64,000 nucleotides of DNA from Luscinia megarhynchos (taxonomy: Eukaryota > Chordata > Aves > Passeriformes > Turdidae), in contig JAPFBE010000003.1 in the NCBI GenBank assembly GCA_034336665.1, positions 14,796,360 through 14,860,359 of the forward strand, in the 5' to 3' direction. The notes below the pieces were generated by a model. It searched no databases. It worked only from the letters and a program-made list of their open reading frames with translations, and was not told the DNA's origin. Position numbers and translations under genes: made by a program. Each line of letters begins with the position of its first letter. Positions within the stretch are counted from its first letter, which is position 1. Of the stretch, positions 36,241 through 48,267 are shown piece by piece.

Positions 36241-39129
36241 AGTGACTCTCTGAAGTGCCCCAAACGCCGCACAGTTGCTCAGTCCCCAGCAAACTTAATT
36301 TCTGTTCTTTCTGAGATCTGACTATTCATTATATCTATCCACTGTGCTGAAGCCCAGCCCTGGGCTCTGGCCCCCTTGGCTGCAACCCTGTTCTTTCCTT
36401 CCCTGACCAGGCCTCATATCCCTCTCACTGCTTTCCAGGTGGTTCTGTAGAAAGCTAGTTATTTTCAATCGTTAAAAATTAGTATGAAAAATTATGAAGA
36501 AATAAATTGAATGCACTGGGTATCAAAAATCCACTTTCTACACAGAATCACACTCAGAAAATATTTTCCCTTCAAAGGGATCCAGGAAAGATAAGGAAAA
36601 CATGTCTGGTTTCAGTCAGACATTCACTCTCAATTTGGAGTCCACAGATCCACCAGAAAACAGTTGGGGGTAACAGATCAAAAAGAGAAAACTACTTGCC
36701 AAAGATTACTAATGCCTGATGACAAGATGATGTTATCACAGTTTCCTTCATCATAGAATGCCTTATAAATTGGCTCTGTTCTTCTGTGAGCAACAGTCAA
36801 GCTCAGTGTCCTTATCTCACCACACAGAGCAGTTAGAAAAAACACATTCCTGTATTAAAGCCATTACTTGGGGTTGGTATAAGATACATTAAATAATAGA
36901 AATCATTAGATTTTTCCACCAAATAATACAAATCAGTTAAATATTTTCATCTAATTACCCTGTCTTACTTAGGAAGCCTTTTGTTAAGCACATAGCAACT
37001 GTAATTGCTCAGGAGGTATGAACAGACTCACCTTTTTTTCCTTTTCCTTTTTTCCCCCCAATTTTTTGTCACAATACCTCAAGTTCATTTAAAGGACTAG
37101 GGTATTATTTATGGGTATAATTTAGAACAATAAGAACTTTACCTTGAGCTATTCATAAAAAAAAAGATAGAATGTTTGAATTTATTTCTCTGACATTTAC
37201 ATGTGCCATGTTTCCTCTGCTAACCACAAAACTGTCAATCTATTATTTATGGAAACAAGAAACCAGAAATAGGTGTCCATGGTTTCAGACAAATCTACGG
37301 CCTGTGCAAACACTCATTTCCTCCCTCATTCTGTTTAAAGCCTCTCTACTTTTGAAAAATAGATTATTATTGCACTGAATATCACCTAATGATGTAAAAT
37401 TATGATATTCCAAAGGTTGGAAAATTAATGCTTTGGCTCCAATACAGATAGAGAGCTAATGTTCATATTAAACCACTATATTTCATGCAAAGCATCAGTA
37501 TTTTCTCTTGGAGTTGTCAGCATCACTAAGAAGATCATAATACTTAAAAGATACCCATTTTCAATTAACCTGTTTATTCATTTATATACTTATTTTTGCA
37601 ACCTAGAAATTGCAGAGGGTTTCTGAATTTCCTTGGCTCTCAGAAGGGCTGAGAGAATAGTTTTCAACAGGCAGCTCTTCCATGCATTCCCACATCTTTT
37701 TTTAATTGCAGATATATCTGTATGTGAAGTGTGTGGTTTCTTTCCACACATGCATTTAACATAAGCTACTGATTAGTCAACAATTCTTCTACAAATCATA
37801 TCTACCTGATGGGTGTTGCCTGTGAGATTAGTCTGTTTTGAGCCACAAATGAAGTAAGGTTGGGTCCACCATCCCCTGTGTGTGGTACACAACTTCACAG
37901 CCTGGAGCTCAGCTAAGGTAAGATCCATCCTGTTCCCAAGCAGGATTGTGCAGACCTGTTGTGTCCCACTCAGGCATGAAGCAAGCAGGAATGGCTTTCT
38001 CAGGGAAGAGAGTCTGAGATACAAAGCCAGAGTTTTGAGACATGACTCCTAAGACCAACCAATTCTGACCTAAAATGTTTTATCTTTTACCTAACTGTGT
38101 CAAGGCCATGAGAGAAAACATGGAAGTGTAGAACCTTATGTTTAGACAAGTGTGAGAGCACCTTGCCAGCTGCTCTCTTCCCTTCTGGTCAGAGATGAAA
38201 CAACCAAGATGAGGAAAAAGAACTCTAGGGAAAAACTTTATAGGCCCTCTATTTGCACTGGCCTAGAATTATTTTCTGAGCCCTTCAGCTATCTCTCAAA
38301 AAAAGATAAAAAAGTCTCACTTTCCTCCTCTGCAGTCAGGAAGCTAAACATAATTTAAACAAACCAGCACACCAATACAAGCCATAAAAATACAACCAAG
38401 CTGAGCCAGTCCCCATCCACTCTGCCCTGAGTGGATGCCTGTGCAAAATGCTGTGGCACTGTGGCCATAACTTTCAACTGACACATCTCCTATACTAGTT
38501 TTGCAATCATTATTTGGACCCACATACATTCTTAGCCCCCACTAACAGCAGTGAAGCCCAAAACTAATTCTGCCCTGATTGAAAAGGTATATGTCTGAAA
38601 TCTGCTGCCCAATGACAGCTGTATCTCAACCCTCTCCCTTGCTACCAAAAGTACATCAGGGATCTCTCCTTGTATAGGATCTCTTCTATACAGCAACAAT
38701 CATTATATAAATAATACATAGTGTATATATATGTCAAAAGATAGATCTATAGTGTTTTAATAATTATATAATTTTTTTTAGAAATACAAGGAATTAGGCT
38801 CAGGCAAATGTACTCACAATGCAGATGAACTATGCTTATTCACATTATCATAAAAGGCAAAAGAGCAAACACCACCTTTTTTTTTCTTTCTTCCCAATAG
38901 TCTTTCTTAATGTTCTGGCTGCTTTTTTTGAGCAGTTCTGAGCACTGAAGCAATGTTTTTAGAGAACAATCCCCAGTGACTCTGGACTCTGTCTTGCATG
39001 GTAATGTGGCACTGATCTCAATGTGGGTGTGTAGACACAATAGGTTTTCCTCAATGCTTTACTTATATTTGTAGATATAATATGTAAACTTCATGTTATA
39101 CTGTCACCTGTACATTCAAATGCAGATAT

Positions 39130-39151
39130 AAATATACATATATGTATATTT
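39130..39151. repeat. Perfect 22-bp AT palindrome
   Basis: The sequence reads the same on both strands, centred between 39140 and 39141, with half-site AAATATACATA. It lies within an AT-rich (TA-type) low-complexity patch, so chance is likely. Confidence 0.9.
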
Positions 39152-39529
39152 TACAGGCACACACACTTCAATTATACCATGCATAACTATTTATTAGCAT
39201 ATTTAACAGTGAATAACTCAGCACAGATGCCTAAGGAATTCCATTACCTTCCTCCCTTGTGAAATAAGACTCTTTACCCCTACTTTACATTTCCTACCTT
39301 TTAAAAAGTTATTAACATGCAGAGGACCTTCTCCCCATCCTACCACAACTTAATTTCTTTCAGAGAATTCAGAAAAGGACCTTGTAATAAAGGGTTTTTT
39401 TGGCAGAATATCAACTGGATCACTTTTTCGGTGTATTCAGTGATGTTAGAAAAATCCAAATAGATTTAAAAAATACTAATCCCTTCTCAAAAGTTGTGTC
39501 AGTTCTCCCTTCTTTTGGTGTTCTCACCC

Positions 39530-40320
39530 TTTTGTCTATTAGTCCTAGGATGTCTTCTAACAGTTCACACAACACTAAATTCATAGATTATCTGAATTCC
39601 CTATCCTACTTTAATCCTCTTTAAAAGTTACATTCATATTTGCCATTTCACTCTCATCTAGTATCACTACTGATTTAATCAACAGACTCCATAGCATAGC
39701 TGAGGGCTTTAATTTTCATATTTATGTTCCCTCATGGATCCCAAATAAATAGCACCTGGATCTGGTAATTTGTCTGCATTCACTCTATCTATGTCTTCTA
39801 AACCTTATTATTTTGACACTTTTGTTTGAGAAAGTTCTGTTTCAAACTCTGATCCCTGTAATACAAAGCCCTCTGGTTTTAATGTCTTCTTGGTGATGAC
39901 ATTCACTGAAAATAATTGGTTCAATTTTTCTGCATTTTTACCCTGTGAGAACTGCTATTAAACAATGATCATCTATTGGCCCCACAGTATTTCTGGCAGG
40001 CTAATATGTTTGACAAACAACTATATTTTTAAATTTTTATGCCTTTAGAAAATTGTTGCCCAAAGTATTTTTATTTTTTCCTACCTTTAACTTACATTCT
40101 TTTTCCAATTGAATGTGATGTTCATTTCAGCCTCTTAACTCCTAGTAATCCCCCCTTCCTCTGATGCTTAACTTTGAAGAGTTGTTTGGAGTTCTTTTCC
40201 AAGATTTCTTTTTCCATAAATAGAATACATTTATTCTGACGTTCCAGTTTATTACATTTAAGCAATCACCATGTTATGCCACAAACATTTTTTTTTGGCA
40301 TCTCCTTTTCATTTCTTTGA
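39530..40320 (-). mobile_element. Ancient CR1/L3-class LINE relic, antisense
   Basis: The plus strand resembles the antisense of the old CR1/L3-type LINEs known from amniote genomes. Ordered landmarks are 'ggatctggtaatttgtct' at about 39758-39775, a 'gaaaataattggttcaatttttctgc' type block at about 39908-39933, 'gatcatctattggcccca' at 39967-39984 followed by 'ctggcagg' at 39992-39999, and 'agcaatcaccatg' at 40260-40272. These correspond in order to conserved blocks of that class, around the end of ORF2 endonuclease and the linker before the RT. Divergence is high and no frame survives. The call rests on remembered consensus patterns; a repeat-library search would settle it. Confidence 0.6.
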
Positions 40321-42064
40321 AGTAGTTTCTTGATTTTTATGTGGTTCTGCATTACTGCAGGGAAAGGGCTAAATCTGAGCCTACTGTGATAATTATTGTG
40401 TCACAGCTTTAGCAGTAATGTTCGGACTCAGTCCCAGATCAGTTCAAGACTTGGTTCTCCTGACATTCTCCATGGCTGCTTTAATAAGCAGGCATTTTTG
40501 GGGCCTAAAAGCTTTTCCCTGCAGAAAAAATATCCTGACATTCACCCTTCCCTTCTGGAGCTACACAGGTGAGTCTTTTCTGTCAGTGGGATCTCTGCCA
40601 TCTCCATGAAGATGTCAAAAAACTGAGTAAAATTCAGAGGGTAATTTCAAACTGTAGAGACTGTAGCTTAATTCTCAATGGACACAGCTTGCTTAGTTTA
40701 CTTGATTATAAGTAGTATAGAGCCAGGACTAAAACCTTCACCTTCCAACCTTTTTTCTTCAATTAGCATGTTTCTGCTCACATGCATTTCTGTCCCTAAC
40801 AATTTGACTTTTAAGGTCAGTACACAGAATAATCACCAGTAGGAATTTCATGTTCAGCTGAAGAGATTCTCTGCCAGCAAGTGAGATTCCAGAAGAGAGC
40901 TTTACCAGTCTTGTGGCTACTCCCCCAGCAATGCCCCTGAAGCATTCTGTGTCAATAGGATCCTTGCAAAACAATGAAGCAGGCCAGACTTTAAAGTGTG
41001 AACTTCAGTTCATCATCTCAGTGCTGGTTTGAGGTCCTGCCCCTCCAAGGTGATGGACCACTGCGGTCAGACATCTGGCATGATGCTTTACAGTGTAAAG
41101 CTTAGTCCTTTCTTTTGTCTACAGCACAGCAAGGGTTCTGACCTCACCTGTGCTGCTTTTCTGCCTCGCCCTCTGTGCTGTGTCAGTCACTGGGGAAGGG
41201 AAGGGATTATTTGCTTTTTCAGACATTAGAGGAAGCAGAAAGTGGAAAGTCTGTCTTCACTGCGAGAGTTATCTTGTAAATTTGTCACTGCAGGATAGCA
41301 CAGAGAGCTGAGCCCATGAAAGGCACTACCACTGGCTGCATCTGGCACAAAGATTTCTAAAGGGGATTGCACACAACTTTATCTGCTGCAATAAGCTGAG
41401 CCACAATTTTTTCTTTTACAAGAAGGAATCAGGGAGGAAATTAACTGTCTGTCCCATTGTATTGGGAAGGGGGGAATTAGAACAAACCAACACATGACTT
41501 GCTGCACCAACACAGATCAAATCCACATCCACACAATCTAATCAGCTACACTAACTCGAGACAAGATCAGTTTGGGTAATTCCAATTAATAGTTCAATCC
41601 AGAAATACTAGCATATATTAAAGTTAAGGCAGTTTCCTTTTGTATGGAATTTGAGTTATAAATGGAGCTAACATCACAGAGAAAATAAGCCCTGGGCCAT
41701 TTTACTATAGAAGAATGAAAAATGTGAAAAAAAAACTTCAAATAATAGTTATTTTATTCTAGCACCTGCATAGCCATGCTATGCAGTGGATGTTGCTGAT
41801 TAATTAATGAAGTCCATCTGATGATGTCTCCCTGTGAAGAGTGTACAATCTATATTTCAAATTACTTCTGAAAATTTAATCATTGGAAAGTAGAATTTGC
41901 TCATTAGTTAGTAATAATATATTAAGTTCCTATGCCTGTCTCCAAATCAAATAGATACAGCCTAATTAATAAAAGGCATGCCACAGAATATGTGTAGTCC
42001 CACTGGTGGCATAAAATGTAGCAAGGGAAGCTATAAATCCTGGATGTGAAACGTGCAGCAATGT
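40321..42064. other. Non-coding stretch
   Basis: No gene or clear repeat. 41760-41900 has a TAAT-rich core ('gattaattaatga' at 41798-41810) and could be conserved non-coding sequence, not testable here. Confidence 0.5.
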
Positions 42065-42237
42065 GTTAATGGAGCACTGGAATAGATGGCCCAGAGGGGA
42101 TATGGAGTCCCTCACTGGGGATGTTCAAGAGCTGGCTGGACACAAACCTGTGCCATGTGCTCTGGGATGGCCCTGCTCGAGCAGGAAGGCTGAACCACAG
42201 GACCTTCCAACCTTACCCATTCTGTGATTCCATGATG
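42065..42237 (+). mobile_element. CR1 LINE 3' end fragment
   Basis: A short 5'-truncated copy in sense orientation. It includes the 'agatggcccagagggg' block, the 'gaccttccaacctt' block and the terminal 'attctgtgattccatgat' octamers at about 42219-42236, the recognition end of CR1. About 170 bp in all. Confidence 0.88.
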
Positions 42238-45200
42238 GCCCTTCACTAACAAATACTTTATAAAACATTAGCAATTATTTCAAAATAGACAGTCTACATA
42301 CAGATCTTCCTCATCCTAGCACCAACATGAAATTTCTCTGTGATGGGCGTTTTCTAGAGTATACAACACTCAAGCCTTTAAAAGATTTTAAAGAGATACT
42401 TTTGTTCTCATTCTACAACAAGTTAATGTGATTTTTTTTTATTGGTAATAGAAAAATGTCATTAACAGTACAATATATTTAGCTGGAATCATCACTCTAA
42501 CATAGCAGTCACCATCTACCTGGCAATGTGCATTCTCAGGAATAGTTTGTGTTACTTAGCCACAAGTGCAACAAGCATCACAGTCACAGTCTCCTGCAGG
42601 AGGGAACAGAAGTGCTCCTCTCTCTCACCTGGAGGTGATGCCTGTGTCCTTGACTTTGAAAGAGAAGGAAATCAAGCCTGCCCTATACAAGTGGCCCTCT
42701 GCAAACAGGGCCTTCTCAGTGACTTGCTCCTAGGAGGCACAGCCTTTGCAGCCCTGAATAAAGGACTGTCCCATCACAGAATGTAGGAGACTCTGCTCTG
42801 CTTCACCAGGATTCAAGTTAATGAAGGTGAATTAAAATCTATAAAGGTGCTTTATGTAATTCACTTATCATGTCAGGAAAGACACTTTATATATTTGCTT
42901 AAAATTCCTCAACATAATTCCAGTGAGCAGCACAAAAAGAACATTACTTCTGATATTTCTACTTTTGTATTATATATACCTATATATTTGAGAGCAACCC
43001 AATTTAATTTCACTTAGCAGCAATTCACATTTGGCAACCTTTCAGGGCAGTGTCCAAATTCTAAAAGGAAACCAATAGCATTTATGTGTGTAGTTACAGT
43101 ACATAAACCAGAAAATTAAAAGACAATTTTTTCATTGTTCCATCTTATTTGAATACTGATTTTTATAGAATGTAAGGAGGCTACATATACATGTACTAAT
43201 CTTATTTACTTCACAAGTCAATATCAGGTATGTTAGTCTAAAGACAACAATTCTTACATTTTCCTTTTTTTGCATTCATTCCATGCCTTATTCCTCTTTA
43301 TAAAACAAGCACACACGTTTCTTCAGTTGCACTCTTTATACATTTCTGTCAGCCATACCTCTCACTGACAGTGGAATACCTTTCCTTCCCCGCCATGGTA
43401 TGGGATTTTTAATCATAACCGATTATCATTTTCATTCTTCTCCCCTGGCACTAAACACATTTGCCTTAATTTGCATATTAAAATCAATGTCACAGTCAAT
43501 CATTAGGAGTTTACTGAACTCATAATAGTTGACATGGATGTTTTTTGCTTCTTAGCTGCTGTGTAACATGAATGATCTTATAAACTTCCCATTTGCTCCT
43601 CATAGCATATCCCCTTCCTGCAGAGCAATTTAAGACATTGCATTCCAAGAAAACAGGTTCTCAAAAGATTGATTTCCAAGGGAAGACAGAATGTGCATCT
43701 CAAACACATCTTTAGGAGTAGGTGGATGTCAGTCAAGCCATTACAGAGTTATCCCTGACTCCCACACATTCCTGTGTCTTTGCATTCCAAGGTCAAAGCC
43801 AGCTGCTTGCTGACTAATCTTCTCCCAGAGTTCAGTAATGAGTACTCATTTCTGATTCTCCATAATAATAATTTTTAACAAACAGGTTTCTCCCCCACCC
43901 TTGGCTCTGAATGTCAAAATAAATTTATTGAACCCAGCAGGAATATGATCAAGAAGAAGTTTTAAATTCAGAGGTCTGAAAAGTCTTCAGCCAAATGCTC
44001 ACTTCACTAGTGCACCTTCATTAACATCTCTTCTTTTGGAAATGCACATTGTTTTTGAAACACCCCTATTTTGGCCAGTTCTGTTAGCATTATCTCCCAT
44101 TTTCTTGTGAAAATTCATGTCTGGTGTTTTTTATTCTTCACTATCAAATATTTGTCATTTTTAAATTTGCATTAACTTCTGTACTTACATCAAACTTTTT
44201 TTCTAAAATCTAAACTATTTTTTTAAAAAAATGTTAATATTCAAAATTATGGGACAGCCACCAATTTTTTTTTTCTTCCAGTGATTGGCCTTATACTGTC
44301 AGATAAGGAGCACACAGCTTCAATCTCACTCTCAGAACTGCCTACATAAAAATATTTTCAAGATTCACACACATTTTCTACTAAGGTGAATTGATTTAAA
44401 ATTCAGGATAGAGATTATGTTTGCAGGTACTAATTGGCCAACACTTCCATCTCTTTGGAACTGTTACTTACAATTCCTACATTGCTTAACAGACTAGTGC
44501 TTACTAACCTAGTACCTTTTCTCTCCATGCCCAGTGTTCAAAATAATGAATCCTCTATTTTGTGATTTTGCTCTTTAGATCTCAAACACTGCCTCTTTCT
44601 CACTTCCTAGCTGATGAACAGGGCTTATTCCAAGCAATGCTACCTATCTCCTATCAAATCTTTTGATGTCCCTTCTTTTGATGATTCTCTGGGTTGGGAA
44701 ATTTGTTATTTTGAGCTGCCAGTATAACAAGACTGCTGCACTCACCTTCTTGACTCCTTTCTGAATTCATCACTGTTAAAGAGTCAGATATAGAAGGCAT
44801 CAACATGCAATACTCCAAATGCAAAGAGCTTTTTACTCACAAGACTGGGTTGCGTGAGAGCAAGTTCCACTTGCCAGGATCAGTTCTGTGGCTTGACTTG
44901 ATTCTCCTGTAACTACTGCTTCCAGCAAATGAGTTTTCCTCTGCACACTTCTGTTGTAGCACAGTCTACTCCCACTCTCTTGCCTTCCCATTAAAAACAA
45001 AAAAGGGCAAAAATAAGGACTTTTACCAAAATGGAAAAGCAAAGAAAGAAACCAAACCAAATAAGCCACCTAATAGAAAAGGCAAGATCCATGTATTTTA
45101 ACAAAATTGCTTTCAAAAACACTGAACACCCCATTTTATCTAGCATGGCCTATTGTCAGTGTTCATACTGTTACTGGTCTAATTTATATAGCAAACTTCA

Positions 45201-45595
45201 TAGGGCAGAAATTTTTCTTCTTATTACCTGTGTCTGCTATCTTGTGGGCTAGTTTGTGCTTGGCATCTACAAACACCTTAAGAGATGGGGATAAAAGCCT
45301 GTTCTGCTCTCATGTATCTCCAAATTATGCATGAAGTGCTTTGTTTTGGGGTTTTCTTGACATAGTATAAGCCCCCAAGTAAAAGAAGAGTTACCTGGCC
45401 AGTTACCATATGTCTGTGGGGAATACTTGATGCCATGTAATAAGATATCACCATTTTGAGACTTGCTTTATGTAATCAGATCATTTTGTGAGGCATCAGC
45501 CAAAATGATGCCACTGCAAGAGCTGAGAGAGTGAGCGCAAGTTCTTTCAGTCCCACGAAGATTAAACACTTTTTCAAAGTTTAAAAGTTCCAAAT
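42238..45595. other. Non-coding stretch
   Basis: No supported gene. 43400-43560 has an octamer-like 'atttgcata' at 43480-43488 and homeodomain-like cores. Very T-rich sequence runs from about 44030 to 44275. Confidence 0.5.
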
Positions 45596-45601
45596 TTTAT
45601 T
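45596..45601 (-). terminator. Candidate polyadenylation signal AATAAA
   Basis: TTTATT on the plus strand, AATAAA on the minus strand, about 185 bases after the stop of the minus-strand candidate exon. It lies in an A/T-rich run, so it carries limited weight alone. Confidence 0.3.
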
Positions 45602-45785
45602 TTTTTTTAATTTTTAAAAATTTTCATTTTTAAAATGTCAGTGATCACAGAGATATTATATTCATACAATGTTTTTGTAAAAATAAGAATAAAAATACAG
45701 TAGATGTTTAAAATAACAAATCAAAACAGCAGAGAAACTCTTTTTACCTCACATGCAGCAAGGGCCACATGGTCACAAGTGGGAG

Positions 45786-46068
45786 TTACCATTCCTTCCA
45801 CTGTAACAGCACTGACTGTTCTGGGGATTTTTTGTGAGCACACAGGCTCATAGGGGTTTCATCAAGCAGCTGTGGGATCCTGCTTGACTGCACAGAGGAC
45901 ACAGATATTGAAGATTCCAAAAGGCTCTTAAATCCCAGTTTCCCCAAACTGACTGCAAGAATTGTCTCACCCATCTCAGAGGTCACAGCTCCATCTCTCC
46001 GTGCTGTAGAGCTTGGCTTGACATCATTCCTGCTGGCCTCAGCATTTGATGTGTACCTGACTATGAGC
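45786..46068 (-). CDS. Candidate 3'-terminal coding exon, unknown protein
   Basis: On the minus strand a strong acceptor, a C/T-rich tract ending in CTTCCAG at 46069-46075, precedes a frame of 93 codons that ends in TAA at 45786-45788. Codon use looks gene-like: many CAG, CTG, GTG, AAG and AGC codons and only one CpG in the coding stretch. The product is Ser-rich and hydrophilic, starting LIVRYTSNAEASRNDVKPSS, with LLESSISVSSVQSSRIPQLL in the middle and ending VLLQWKEW. It has no membrane segment or domain I recognise; it resembles a disordered cytoplasmic or nuclear tail. If not spliced, the frame could start at ATG 46116-46118 (110 codons). No upstream exon could be identified. A chance frame or an old pseudogene cannot be excluded. 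Confidence 0.35.
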
Positions 46069-46075
46069 CTGGAAG

Positions 46076-47906
46076 GTAAGAAATACAGGAAAACAGCTTT
46101 ACACAACTTCTCTTTCAATTCTATGTGAAGGTGTCAAAAAATTGTCTCTTACACTTTGAGAACTTTGGCAAATAGCATGGGGGAGAGGATTAGGGTTTTA
46201 TTGTGGATTTTTTGGGGTGTTTGTTTTTGGGGTTTTTTTAATATTTCTGATTATTTCCAACATAAATAATAAATCAATACTTCTCTTGGAACTGAAAATA
46301 ATTTTTCAGTCAGCTCTATTTTTAAATTCTTAGATGACTTTCAAATATAGGGTTTATCCCCTTAGGGCAGCAATTTGCTTATGAAAACTACCTGAAATCA
46401 AGAGAATCCACCCAACCAGCCACTTCTCTGACCCTGGCAAATTAATGTACCAGAACACATGAAAGTAGAAAACACAGCAGAGCAATACTTTTTTCCTCTT
46501 AGCTCTGTGCTTGCTAAAGCACTTGAAGTAAAACATCTATTAATCTTTAAAAACATTGAATTTAATTACCCTGACTAATGTTAGCTTGTACCAAATGTTA
46601 CAGATATGTTTTCCTTCATAAAGTACAAAATGTTCTTCTAATTTTAAATTTGTGTAACTAAATTCCAGTCCTCTGAGCAATTTTCTACCTAATTTCGACT
46701 GTCAACTGGCACAAAAGCAGCCTCTCTGCAGAGATCCAATCATCTAGTTTCCTTCTTCACCCAAACAAATTTTTTAAATGCAGTAGTTCAATTTTCTTTT
46801 TGAAAGTCCATCAGAGTAAGTTGTATGGGTTTCCATGAGATCACTACAGTTTTTATTGGAAACTCCACAAATATTCTCTCTAGCACTAACAATCTGGGAT
46901 CTGATCTGCTTAATGTTGTCAGGTGATCCAGATTTGCTGGGGCAGAGCTGCAGAACACAATACTTGTACTCTGGTGTTGCAGAGCTGGGCTGTAGGCAAC
47001 TTCAGCTCTCAGACAGGATAACAGGTTGTAAAAGGTGAAAATAAATCTTCATTGGTCCTGCACTGCCTCCAGCAGATCTCCAGAAAGCCAGATTGGCTGC
47101 TGCTTCTGCCACTAAGGATTCAGTGGTAAATAGTGAATACTGGTCCCAAAGAGGCACTTTTTGCAAAGACATCATTAGTGAGAAATAACAGCCCCCATTT
47201 TGACCCTTCCTATTCTTCTGTTATCTGTGACAAAATGAAGCCAGTCTCACAGGAATTCTCCTCTTTCTTCAAGTCCCCTTTGCACACAGGTGCAAATTAG
47301 GCTGGACTGCAAAGCAAAAACAACAGCTCCTTCCTGACAGAAGGAAAACAAAATGTTTTCTACTGTTTATGCTCTTGACCAAAAAAAAAACAACCAAGCA
47401 TACACACACATACACCTATAACATTTTAATATTATTGTCATAAGAATGAAAGAAAAAGAAAATTCAAACCCAGCAGTTACAGAGTACAGAGGAAAAAAGC
47501 ATAAAATATAAATTGGTTTGCACAGCTAAGAACAAATATGTGACTCATTAAACTTTTTAGAAGCAGAGATACAGGCACAGAGGAAGTGGGATGAAGATTA
47601 CTTTTGCTTTGAATAATCTTGGCCCTATGGTACCAAGTCCAGCTGGGATTCTTAGGCTGTACTATAGAGGGCCGACACATTTTCTCCTCAAAGAACATGA
47701 AAGTCCTTTTAATCCAGTCATGAGATATGGAATGCAAAATGTTAATGGAGTCCCTGGTTCATTAAACTTATCTTTGATCCAGTCTGAATTATGATTATTC
47801 TGTAAAAACAAACCACAAAACCAAAACAAAGTCAAATATTGCTGTTAGCTTATTCTCCATACTGAGAAGTGATTCTTACAATTCATTACAAAGAAAATCC
47901 ACATTG
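46076..47906. other. Non-coding stretch
   Basis: No gene recognised. 46193-46240 is strikingly G/T-only over most of its length on the plus strand. If the minus-strand exon at 45786-46068 is real, this would be its upstream intron. Confidence 0.45.
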
Positions 47907-48267
47907 CTAAGTGTATTGGCTTGGCATGGCCTGGTTTCAGGTAGCAGGGGGGCCACAGAGATGACTCCTGTGGGAAGCTGCTGGAAGCTCCCATCATGTC
48001 CAATCCCTGACGGCTCTGAAGCTGGACAGGCTGCTGGCCCAAACTGGGCCAATGAGAGGCTGGTAATGTCTCTGTGATGACACACTCAAGAACAAAATCA
48101 AAACAAAGTCACAAGCTTTTGTTTCTAGTCAGAGAAGAGGAGAAAACAACATGGAGACACCAAAGTCAGAGCAGGAGGAGGGGAGGAAATGCTCCAGGTG
48201 CCAGAGCTGAGATTCCTCTGCAGGCCATGGTAAGACCGTAGGGAAGCAGGTGTGCCCTGCTGCCAAG

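Larger units (their letters stand above)
35819..39529. other. Non-coding stretch with short GC-richer patches
   Basis: No gene recognised. 36180-36440 is GC-richer and includes an 11-bp inverted repeat (listed separately). 37780-38010 also differs in composition and has a donor-like 'aaggtaag' at about 37914-37921, but no matching frame is convincing. Confidence 0.5.

Noticed and set aside
39130..39151. 22-bp perfect palindrome as an operator-like site
   Set aside because: It is made almost wholly of alternating A and T in a low-complexity patch, where such palindromes arise by chance.
46193..46240. Interstitial telomere-like sequence (G/T-rich)
   Set aside because: Only one TTAGGG-like unit is present; the rest is irregular T- and G-runs.
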